From positions 1 through 13,326 of the forward strand of contig DVJH01000167.1 in NCBI GenBank assembly GCA_018710795.1: a stretch of DNA of 13,326 nt. Reading direction: 5' to 3'. This document shows, piece by piece, positions 1 through 6,736 of the stretch. The notes under the pieces were generated by a model. It saw only the letters and a list, made by a program, of their open reading frames with translations, did no database searches and was not told the DNA's origin. Both the position numbers and the translations under genes were made by a program. Source of the stretch: Candidatus Galligastranaerophilus gallistercoris. GTDB taxonomy: Bacteria; Cyanobacteriota; Vampirovibrionia; Gastranaerophilales; Gastranaerophilaceae. The stretch's first letter is position 1; each line of letters begins with the position of its first letter.

Positions 1-867
1 AACAAGCTCTGCTATCTTCATAATCAATTGAGCCTTGTTTACCTGATAAGGAAGTTCGGTTATAACGATTGCGGTTTTTGACTGTCTGCCCGCTCCGCCC
101 TGAATTTCTTCAATGGAAGAAACCGCCGACATTTTAATGGAGCCTCTTCCCGTTTCGTAAGCTTTTTTAATTTCCGAAGTTCCTATAATGGTTGCGGCTG
201 TCGGAAAATCGGGACCTTTAATGTATTCCATTAAGCCTTCGGTTGTAATATCGGGGTTATCGATAAGGGCTTTTGTTCCCTCAACTATTTCGCATAAATT
301 GTGGGGAGGAATATTGGTTGCCATGCCGACTGCAATACCAGATACTCCGTTTAATAAAAGCATGGGCAGCCTTACGGGTAAAACTGCGGGTTCCTGCAGT
401 GAACCGTCGAAGTTCGGTACAAATTCAACCGTTTCACAATCAATATCGGCAAGCATAGATGTCGTAATTTTGTGCATTCTTGCTTCCGTATACCTCATGG
501 CGGCCGCCGAGTCGCCGTCTATTGAACCGAAGTTGCCATGGCCGTCTATGGTTAAATATCTGGTGGCAAAATCCTGAGCCATTCTGACCAAGGATTCATA
601 AACCGCAATATCGCCGTGGGGGTGGTATTTACCTAAAACTTCACCGACGATTCTTGCGCATTTTTTAAACGGTTTATCAGGTGTCATCCCCAGTTCGTTC
701 ATTGCAAAAAGTATTCTTCTGTGAACAGGTTTCAAACCGTCTCTTACATCGGGAAGCGCACGTCCCACGATAACGCTCATTGCGTAATCTATATAAGAGC
801 GTTTCATTTCGTCCCTTATGTTTACGGGTAATATTTTTCCATGGTCAAATAAATTAGTCTGGCTCAA
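1..867 (-). CDS. gyrA: DNA gyrase subunit A, N-terminal part (cut by window edge)
   Basis: Breakage-reunion subunit of DNA gyrase, which with GyrB introduces negative supercoils. The visible 289 codons cover the winged-helix domain and the start of the tower domain; the rest lies beyond base 1. Signatures include SVIVGRALPDVRDGLKPVHRR-type residues at about 31-51, the catalytic Tyr126 in MRYTEARM (equivalent to E. coli Tyr122) and GIAVGMATNIPPHN at 177-190, containing the DNA-intercalating Ile178. The start is a TTG at 867-865: AGGAG at 880-876 sits 8 bases upstream and no ATG occurs before codon 21, inside conserved sequence. The quinolone-determining stretch reads HPHGDIAVYE, so the E. coli Ser83 position (here residue 87, bases 609-607) is Ile and the Asp87 position is Glu91. 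The SVIVGRALPDVRDGLKPVHRR block favours GyrA over ParC. The gene has its own upstream gap and follows a terminated minus-strand gene, so it is probably transcribed independently. Confidence 0.97.
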   Translation of the reverse strand, partial: MSQTNLFDHGKILPVNIRDEMKRSYIDYAMSVIVGRALPDVRDGLKPVHRRILFAMNELGMTPDKPFKKCARIVGEVLGKYHPHGDIAVYESLVRMAQDFATRYLTIDGHGNFGSIDGDSAAAMRYTEARMHKITTSMLADIDCETVEFVPNFDGSLQEPAVLPVRLPMLLLNGVSGIAVGMATNIPPHNLCEIVEGTKALIDNPDITTEGLMEYIKGPDFPTAATIIGTSEIKKAYETGRGSIKMSAVSSIEEIQGGAGRQSKTAIVITELPYQVNKAQLIMKIAELV

Positions 868-875
868 AATCTAAA

Positions 876-880
876 CTCCT
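876..880 (-). promoter_or_regulatory. ribosome binding site of gyrA deciding a TTG start
   Basis: AGGAG lies 8 bases before TTG 867-865. No ATG or GTG is available in frame before conserved GyrA sequence, so this site fixes TTG as the start codon. Confidence 0.75.
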
Positions 881-892
881 CAAAAAGTGTCA

Positions 893-922
893 ATATAATT
901 TGTTATCAGTATTATTTTACAA
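893..922 (-). promoter_or_regulatory. possible gyrA promoter
   Basis: On the minus strand a TTGTAA (922-917) and a TTATAT (898-893) are separated by 18 bases. They would start transcription near 886, about 19 bases before the TTG start, leaving room for the AGGAG ribosome site. The match to the consensus is only moderate and the region is AT-rich, so this is tentative. TTGTCT at 929-924 is an alternative -35 element. Confidence 0.35.
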
Positions 923-964
923 CAGACAAAAGCCATGGAGCAAATTATAAATGAATTTAAAGTT

Positions 965-998
965 AAAAGGAGATTTTTTTAAAAAAAATCTCCTTTTT
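965..998 (-). terminator. hairpin terminator of the small PGFGQ protein gene
   Basis: A 16-base arm at 965-980 (AAAAGGAGA followed by T7) is perfectly complementary to 982-997. The realistic RNA structure is an AGGAGA/TCTCCT stem extended by A:U pairs with a small loop in the T/A core. T residues follow the GC part on either strand, so it could also work for plus-strand transcripts. It lies 24 bases past the stop of the 1022-1426 minus-strand gene and before the gyrA start region, so it most likely separates these two genes. Confidence 0.75.
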
Positions 999-1021
999 GC
1001 GATTTTAAAATTGAATATTTT

Positions 1022-1426
1022 TTAATTGTCCGCTTTTGCGTTTTTAGCGGCATCAATTGTTGAGAGCACTCTTACCGCCATGCCCATAACGCCTAAAATT
1101 CCCGCTGCATTAACGGCTGTTCTTGATTGTTTTAATATCCCATGCATATATGTTGCACCCGTTAAAGCAGTAAGTGCTGCGGCGCTCGCAAAGTGTTTTG
1201 CGGCTTTTGAGCCTTCATCGTTTGTTAATTGCCCGAACCCCGGTACCATAAAAGAAGCGGCACCTTTAAAAATTTTGTCGGAAATACTTGCTTTATTTTC
1301 CTTTTCGGTAATTTCAACTTTATCTGCGGCTAAATTCTGTTTTTTGGGTAAAACAACGGATGTTGAATTGCCGAAAGATTGAGCTGATTTTAAAGGCTGC
1401 GAGTTTGAAATTGCACTGATTTGCAT
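1022..1426 (-). CDS. small hydrophobic protein of unknown function with PGFGQ motif
   Basis: A 134-residue protein I cannot assign to a named gene. Residues 1-50 are polar (beginning MQISAISNSQ, with SFGN at 17-20) and look unstructured. Residues 52-66 hold an amphipathic stretch ending in PGFGQ at 62-66. Two hydrophobic segments follow, at about 77-98 and 107-123, ending in RVLSTIDAAKNAK. A PGxGQ motif before hydrophobic helices and a closing I-D-A-x-x-N-A is reminiscent of DUF5683/TM2-like small membrane proteins, but the similarity is by eye only. There is no classical signal peptide. The frame stays open to an ATG at 1483, but AGGGGG at 1440-1435 sits 8 bases before ATG 1426 and a strong promoter lies between the two ATGs, so 1426 is the start. 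It is a single-gene unit with its own promoter and terminator, divergent from nadE. Confidence 0.7.
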   Translation of the reverse strand: MQISAISNSQPLKSAQSFGNSTSVVLPKKQNLAADKVEITEKENKASISDKIFKGAASFMVPGFGQLTNDEGSKAAKHFASAAALTALTGATYMHGILKQSRTAVNAAGILGVMGMAVRVLSTIDAAKNAKADN

Positions 1427-1450
1427 ATAAAAATCCCCCTTATGCGATTT

Positions 1451-1479
1451 ATTATCTGATGATAATACATTTTTGTAAA
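1451..1479 (-). promoter_or_regulatory. promoter of the PGFGQ protein gene
   Basis: TTTACA (1479-1474) and GATAAT (1456-1451) are separated by exactly 17 bases, each one base from the sigma-70 consensus. Transcription would start near 1444, just ahead of the AGGGGG ribosome site at 1440-1435, giving a leader of roughly 18 bases. The longer reading-frame start at 1483 would lie upstream of this start site. Confidence 0.7.
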
Positions 1480-1552
1480 ACATGAAAATTATTTTTTTTG
1501 TCTTTTTTAAAATTTTTAAATTAAACGTTTTTGTGTTAATTTGTATTTTGCT

Positions 1553-3460
1553 ATGCAGGAAATAACAGGATTAATAAATCTAGAATTAAAGGGAGAGACG
1601 GTTGATAAAAAAGCAACGATTGACCGCCTGAAACCTCTTGTAAATAAAGATACAATCGCCCTTGCGCAGGTGGATCCGATTGTGGGCGATATAGAATATA
1701 ATTACAATAAGGCAAAACTATATATTGAATGGGCAAACGAATTAAAATTGGGTGCAATTGTTTTTCCCGAATTATTTTTAATGGGATATCCCGTTTTTGA
1801 CATAATTGACCGTTTCCCTTCAATTGTCGAAAAAAATATCGAGTATCTTGAAAAACTTGCAAAAATTACGACAAACACAAAAGTTTTAATCGGTTTTTGC
1901 GAATTTAACAGGTTTTATATAGGAAAAAGATATTTTAACTCTGTTGCAATTCTGCAGAATAAAAAAATCGAAAGAATTATAAGAAAAACGCTGTTGCCCG
2001 TATACAGCGAATTTAACGATGCCAGATATTTTCAATCCGCGGAATTTAACCCCAAAGACAGAATAATTGAAATCGGTTCAAATAAAGCGGCGGTTGTAAT
2101 ATGTGAAGAAAGCTGGGCGGATAAAGACTTTTTTGATACTCCCGTATACGGTTTTGACCCGATTGATGAAATCGTAACGACGCAAAAGCCCGATTATATT
2201 ATCAATTGTTCTTCTTCTCCTACCAGAGCAAAAAAAGAACAATTATTAAATAATATGCTCTCGTTTGTATCCAAAAAACATTCAACCCCGATAATTTATG
2301 TCAATCAGGTGGGGGCAGTTGATAATATAACATTTTCGGGGTCTTCAAGGTGTTATGATGAAAAAGGACAGATAACGGCAAGAGCAAAATCTTTTGAAGA
2401 ACAGTTTTTCTTATTCCAGACAAAATCCAAAACTTCCAAATTTGTTAACCAGATTTATTCTCTGCCTTCGGGATTAGAGCAGAGCTTAAACGAACAAAAA
2501 GCTTTTTCTCTTGATTATGAACCCGATTTAGAGAGAACCTATTTAACGATAATAAATTCAATAAGGGATTATTTTTATAAAAACGGATTTTCCCGTGCGG
2601 TTCTCGGGGTTTCGGGGGGTCTTGATTCAAGCGTTTGTGCGGTTTTATTGTCGGATGCTCTGGGGAATAAAAACGTATACGCCGTTTCCATGCCCTCTAA
2701 AATAACGAGCGGCGAAAGCAGAAAAGACGCAAAAGAACTCTGTGAAAATTTGGGCGTAAACTATCTTGAAGTCCCGATTAAAGATATGGTGGAAACGTCC
2801 AAACTTACTTTTTCAACTGCATTTGACGAGATTGAAAAAAATTGGGATAAAAGGTATAAAAATCCTCTTACGATGGATAATATTCAGGCGCGCTCAAGAG
2901 CAATGATTTTATGGGGAATTTCAAACGAATTTGAAGGTACGATTCCTATTGCAACAAGCGACAAATCCGAATTATATATGGGTTACGCAACGATAAACGG
3001 TGATATGTCGGGCGGTTTTGCACCGATTGCCGATGTTACCAAAACAAAACTCTTTGCGCTTGCAAGGTGGCTTAATTCAAACAGGATTAAAAAGAATGTT
3101 ATCCCCAGAGCCGTCATAAACAAGCGCCCCGGCGCCGAACTTGCGATTGACCCGAAAACAAACAAGCCGCTTTTAGCCGAAGACGCTCTTATGCCTTATG
3201 AATTTTTGGATGAAATTATTTGGAGAATAGAAAATCTTCATCAGACAAAAGATGTCATGCTCAAAGAATGGTTCCTGTATGAACAGAAAAATAAAGTTAC
3301 AAATCAGCAGAAATCCGAATGGATAGATAAATTCTTTAAACGTGTTCAGACGGCATTATTTAAATGGTCGATTATGCCGCCTTCTCCGATTGTTGACGCA
3401 CGCTCGATTAACAAAGCGGAATATAATCAGCCGATAACCTCAAAGCTGAAATTTTATTAA
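1553..3460 (+). CDS. nadE: glutamine-dependent NAD+ synthetase
   Basis: Catalyses the last step of NAD+ synthesis: deamido-NAD+ plus ATP plus glutamine-derived ammonia gives NAD+. It has 635 residues from ATG 1553. The N-terminal nitrilase-type glutaminase domain (about 35-300) shows the Glu-Lys-Cys triad as Glu73 (VFPELFLMGYP), Lys145 (IRKTLLPVY) and Cys184 (VVICEESW). The C-terminal synthetase domain (about 325-635) has the ATP loop SGGLDSS at 354-360, the DNIQARSRAMILWG stretch and TSDKSE...GYATINGDMSGG. The glutaminase core (IALAQVDPIVGD) begins only at about residue 35, so there is a short N-terminal extension. The frame is open to a TTG at 1541, but ATG 1553 is preferred; neither has a clear ribosome site. 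An AAAGGGAGA at 1588-1596 has no suitable in-frame start after it. Length and two-domain form fit the bacterial glutamine-using type. A terminator is not evident before bamA. Confidence 0.96.
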   Translation: MQEITGLINLELKGETVDKKATIDRLKPLVNKDTIALAQVDPIVGDIEYNYNKAKLYIEWANELKLGAIVFPELFLMGYPVFDIIDRFPSIVEKNIEYLEKLAKITTNTKVLIGFCEFNRFYIGKRYFNSVAILQNKKIERIIRKTLLPVYSEFNDARYFQSAEFNPKDRIIEIGSNKAAVVICEESWADKDFFDTPVYGFDPIDEIVTTQKPDYIINCSSSPTRAKKEQLLNNMLSFVSKKHSTPIIYVNQVGAVDNITFSGSSRCYDEKGQITARAKSFEEQFFLFQTKSKTSKFVNQIYSLPSGLEQSLNEQKAFSLDYEPDLERTYLTIINSIRDYFYKNGFSRAVLGVSGGLDSSVCAVLLSDALGNKNVYAVSMPSKITSGESRKDAKELCENLGVNYLEVPIKDMVETSKLTFSTAFDEIEKNWDKRYKNPLTMDNIQARSRAMILWGISNEFEGTIPIATSDKSELYMGYATINGDMSGGFAPIADVTKTKLFALARWLNSNRIKKNVIPRAVINKRPGAELAIDPKTNKPLLAEDALMPYEFLDEIIWRIENLHQTKDVMLKEWFLYEQKNKVTNQQKSEWIDKFFKRVQTALFKWSIMPPSPIVDARSINKAEYNQPITSKLKFY

Positions 3461-3493
3461 TAGTACGCATAAACTATATTTATTGTAAATTAT

Positions 3494-3522
3494 TTGTATA
3501 AGCATTTTATTGTATGTATAAT
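3494..3522 (+). promoter_or_regulatory. bamA promoter
   Basis: TTGTAT (3494-3499) and a perfect TATAAT (3517-3522) are separated by 17 bases. Transcription would start near 3529, giving a leader of about 35 bases ending in GGAG at 3556-3559, 4 bases before the ATG at 3564. This gives bamA transcription independent of nadE. Confidence 0.7.
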
Positions 3523-3563
3523 TTTATTATCGTGAAACAGTATGCGGTATTAGTTGGAGATTA

Positions 3564-5570
3564 ATGTTTAATAAAATAAATCGCCTCATATTAGCTTTTC
3601 TGGTTGTGTGCGTCATACAAGCGCAAAACCCCGCTTCTGCGTTCAATTTCAAGTTTCCTTTTTTTAAGAAAAATAAGGCAAAACAGGAAACTAAAATCCC
3701 CGAAAATATTGAACCTGCTCCGATTCAACCCGACCTCACGGAAGAAACCCCCGTTTTGGACGATACCGCTGATGAAAATGCCGAAACTCCCGCAGTAAAT
3801 ACGGAAGAATATATTGATGAAGATAATCTCGTATATATTAAACAGCTTGAAATTTTCGGCAACAACATGCTTGAAACGGATTATATAAGAAGCCTTATAT
3901 CTTCCCGAGAAGGGCATATATACGACAGAGCCGAAATTACGAAGGATTTAAACAATCTTTATGCAACCGGATATTTTACTCAAAATATAAGGGCGGTTCC
4001 GATTAAACTGGATGACGGGAACGTGCGCTTAAGAATAGTTGTCGAAGAAAATATTCCGATAACGGGTTTTACCGTGTCGGGCAATAATTCCGTATCATCG
4101 GGAAGTATTCTTGATATATTATCCGAACTTGAAGGAAAACCTCAAAACGTTATCACGATTAATTCCGCAATTGAGCGCATACAGGAATTGTATTCTTCAA
4201 GAGGCTATATTCTGGCAAGAGTGTCCGAGGTTGAAGATGACCCCGACGGCGTTATAAACGTTGAAATATCGGAAGGTGTCATAGGAAACATAAGCGTTGT
4301 CGGTAACCACAAAACAAAAGATTTTATCGTTAAAAGAAATATATTATCTGCCCCGGGCGAAGTGTATAACGAAAACGTCATGCGCTCCGATATTATGCGT
4401 CTTATGGGAACACAGGCCTTCAAAGACGTTCAAAGAGACATCGTAATGAACGAAGAAACGGGCATGTATGATATAACGATTGATTTGGAAGAACAAAGGA
4501 CGGGTAAAATTTCGCTCGGTGTCGGTGTAGATTCTTCATCAGGGTTTTTCGGTTCCGTCGGATTCGGTGAAAATAATTTTAGGGGCTTGGGACAAAAAAT
4601 CAACCTGAACGTTATGGCGGGTACCGGTATTTTGATGAACGACAACAGCGTTATACGCCGTGCAAACTGGCAGGCCGAGTTATCGTTTTTGGAACCCCAC
4701 TTTAAAAAAGAAAATCAATCTTTAGGATTTAGGGCATTTATGAGAAGCTTCGGAAGCTATCAGGTGCCTTTGGCGGTTGAAAAACGCTACGGCGGCGATG
4801 TAACTCTGGCAAGAGTGTTTGAAAAATACCCGAGATTAACGGGAAGTATTTCTCTCGGTGCGGAAGAAGTTGACTTAAGCGAAGGCGATTACGGCAGAAT
4901 AAGCAGAATGTTTGCGGCGCACGGTCTTTCAATGGATCAAAGAAACAAGCAACTTGAAGGCGGTTTTTACTTAAGAGCAATTCCCGCTATAGTATATGAT
5001 ACAAGAGACAACGCAACAAACCCGAGACACGGTGTCGTTGCAAGATTGAGCCTCGAAGAAGCTCTTGCGGTAACGGGCGCCGATTCTTACGGCAAGCTTG
5101 AAGGTGTCGTTAAAAAATATATTCCCGCGGGAAGAAAATCATCGTTTGTCGTAACCGCAAAAGCGGGCGGCACATTGCACGGCGATGTTCCTGAGTTTGC
5201 AATGTATAACCTCGGCGGTCCTTATTCAATAAGAGGTTTCAATATATCCGAAGTCGGTATGGGCGACGGGTATATGCTAGGCAGCATCGAATACAGAACA
5301 CCCATTCCTTTTATAGACAGATTAACGTCTAATGCATTTATAAATAACGTAAGATTGGCAGCGTTCGTTGATGCGGGTAAAGTCTTTAATTCTTCCCTTA
5401 CGGATGATTTGTACGACAGACCCGGTTATGCAATTACCGCAGGTTTAGGGGTCAGAATTTTTATCCCCGGCTTAGGACCTGTTAATTTGGATTACGGCTT
5501 CCCGCTCACAAATACCCACGGTTCAAGGTCAAACGGATTCTTTACGTTTGGCATGGGCGATATGCTCTAA
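3564..5570 (+). CDS. bamA: BamA/Omp85 outer-membrane protein assembly factor
   Basis: Core of the machine that folds beta-barrel proteins into the outer membrane. It has 668 residues. A signal peptide spans 1-26 (hydrophobic LILAFLVVCVI core, cleavage predicted after PASA). A Lys-rich then Pro/Glu/Asp-rich linker (about 27-86) follows. Three POTRA domains lie at about 88-162, 165-237 and 240-311, fewer than the five of E. coli and like cyanobacterial Omp85. The 16-strand barrel runs from about 314 to the end, with the conserved loop-6 motif IRGF at 556-559 and a family-typical GPVNLDYGFPL near 638-648. The C-terminus is GFFTFGMGDML, so the last residue is Leu rather than the usual Phe or Trp. 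GGAG stands just upstream of the ATG. The gene is alone here, with no skp/ompH, lpx or fabZ neighbours. A TamA or another Omp85 paralogue is possible, but domain order and C-terminal motifs favour BamA. Confidence 0.92.
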   Translation: MFNKINRLILAFLVVCVIQAQNPASAFNFKFPFFKKNKAKQETKIPENIEPAPIQPDLTEETPVLDDTADENAETPAVNTEEYIDEDNLVYIKQLEIFGNNMLETDYIRSLISSREGHIYDRAEITKDLNNLYATGYFTQNIRAVPIKLDDGNVRLRIVVEENIPITGFTVSGNNSVSSGSILDILSELEGKPQNVITINSAIERIQELYSSRGYILARVSEVEDDPDGVINVEISEGVIGNISVVGNHKTKDFIVKRNILSAPGEVYNENVMRSDIMRLMGTQAFKDVQRDIVMNEETGMYDITIDLEEQRTGKISLGVGVDSSSGFFGSVGFGENNFRGLGQKINLNVMAGTGILMNDNSVIRRANWQAELSFLEPHFKKENQSLGFRAFMRSFGSYQVPLAVEKRYGGDVTLARVFEKYPRLTGSISLGAEEVDLSEGDYGRISRMFAAHGLSMDQRNKQLEGGFYLRAIPAIVYDTRDNATNPRHGVVARLSLEEALAVTGADSYGKLEGVVKKYIPAGRKSSFVVTAKAGGTLHGDVPEFAMYNLGGPYSIRGFNISEVGMGDGYMLGSIEYRTPIPFIDRLTSNAFINNVRLAAFVDAGKVFNSSLTDDLYDRPGYAITAGLGVRIFIPGLGPVNLDYGFPLTNTHGSRSNGFFTFGMGDML

Positions 5571-5596
5571 AAAATAAATTAAAAAATAAAATTATT

Positions 5597-6709
5597 TCAG
5601 GATAATTTTTCTGTTATGATATCGGCTATTCTTTTTGAGGCTAATCCGTCGCCGTACGGGTTTTTGACGTTTGAAACCCTGCTGTATAAAGAATTGTTAT
5701 CCAATAATTCCTGAACATTTTTAACTATATTTTTTGTCTCCGTTCCCGTCAGTTTAACTCCGCCCGAAATAAGAGCCTCGGGGCGTTCGGTTTCATCCCT
5801 TAAAACAAGAACGGGCACGTTTAATGACGGCGCTTCTTCCTGAATGCCGCCCGAGTCGGTTAAAATTATATGGGATTTTTTCATTAAATTGCAAAAAGGC
5901 GCATAATCTAAAGGTTCAATCAGCCTTATTCTTTCTTTGTTGTTCAGATATTGATAAACCGTATTTCTTACATTGGGGTTCGGGTGAACGGGGTAGATTA
6001 TTTCGATATCTTTATTTTTTTCCGTTAATTCAATTGCCGCCCTGCATATATTTTTTAAAGGCTCGCCGAAGTTTTCTCTTCTGTGCGAAGTAAGAAGAAT
6101 GGTTTTTAAATTCGGGTTTAATTCAATATTAAGAGCATTTTTATGATGTTCAAGCGTATAAAAAAGCGCGTCAATTACGGTGTTTCCCGTTTCATATATT
6201 GTTTGTTTCGTTTTTATCCCGGAATTTAAAAGGTTATCAACGGCTCCTTTTGTGGGTGCAAAATGAAAATCCGAGACACTGTCTGCTAAAACTCTGTTGA
6301 TTTCTTCGGGGAAAGGATAATTCTTATCAAAGGTCCTGAGCCCCGCTTCAACATGCGCCACTTTAATTTTGGAATAAAATGCGGACAAGCTTGCCCCGAA
6401 TGCCGTTGTGGTATCGCCATGGACAAGAACGACATCGGGTTTTATTTCCTCAAGCACTTTTTTTGTCGACAATAAAATATCCGAAGTTAAGTCCCATAAA
6501 TTTTGATTTTCTTTCATTAAATTAAGATCATAATCGGGTGTAATTTTGAATAAATTCAAAACCGAATCCAGCATTTGCCTGTGCTGTCCCGTTACGATAA
6601 CGAAAGGCTCGATTTCTTTTCTTTTTTGAAATTCAAGAACCACGGGCGCCATTTTAATGGCCTCGGGTCTTGTTCCGAATATTAATGCAGCTTTAATTTT
6701 TTTTGACAT
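5597..6709 (-). CDS. wecB: UDP-N-acetylglucosamine 2-epimerase (non-hydrolysing)
   Basis: Interconverts UDP-GlcNAc and UDP-ManNAc in the cytoplasm, supplying ManNAc units for surface polysaccharide or wall-linked glycans. Its 370 residues match the usual length. Visible motifs are FGTRPEAIKMAPVV at 11-24, HGDTTTAFG at 97-105 with Asp99, HVEAGLRT at 119-126 with Glu121, FPEEINR at 133-139, the catalytic-region HRRENFGE at 209-216 with His209, YPVHPNPNVR at 239-248 and DSGGIQEE at 285-292. These correspond to the E. coli WecB active-site Asp95, Glu117, Glu131 and His213. It starts 27 bases after the stop of the SulP-like permease on the same strand, so the two are probably one operon; only a weak ribosome site (GATTGAA) precedes the ATG. 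It is convergent with bamA across 26 bases. The hydrolysing NeuC type is less likely given the family-typical length and motifs. Confidence 0.95.
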   Translation of the reverse strand: MSKKIKAALIFGTRPEAIKMAPVVLEFQKRKEIEPFVIVTGQHRQMLDSVLNLFKITPDYDLNLMKENQNLWDLTSDILLSTKKVLEEIKPDVVLVHGDTTTAFGASLSAFYSKIKVAHVEAGLRTFDKNYPFPEEINRVLADSVSDFHFAPTKGAVDNLLNSGIKTKQTIYETGNTVIDALFYTLEHHKNALNIELNPNLKTILLTSHRRENFGEPLKNICRAAIELTEKNKDIEIIYPVHPNPNVRNTVYQYLNNKERIRLIEPLDYAPFCNLMKKSHIILTDSGGIQEEAPSLNVPVLVLRDETERPEALISGGVKLTGTETKNIVKNVQELLDNNSLYSRVSNVKNPYGDGLASKRIADIITEKLS

Positions 6710-6736
6710 TTCAATCAGATTTTATATAAAAATTTG

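Noticed and set aside
188..577. 129-codon open frame on the plus strand
   Set aside because: It lies opposite conserved gyrA sequence, has no ribosome site and shows no recognisable motif; it is a shadow.
1026..1382. 118-codon plus-strand frame opposite the PGFGQ gene
   Set aside because: The minus-strand frame has a matching promoter, ribosome site and terminator, while the plus frame has none.
5824..6093. 89-codon plus-strand frame inside wecB
   Set aside because: wecB is conserved over this whole stretch, so this is a shadow frame.
5597..6709. Hydrolysing UDP-GlcNAc 2-epimerase (NeuC)
   Set aside because: Length and motifs match the non-hydrolysing WecB type, and no sialic acid genes are nearby.
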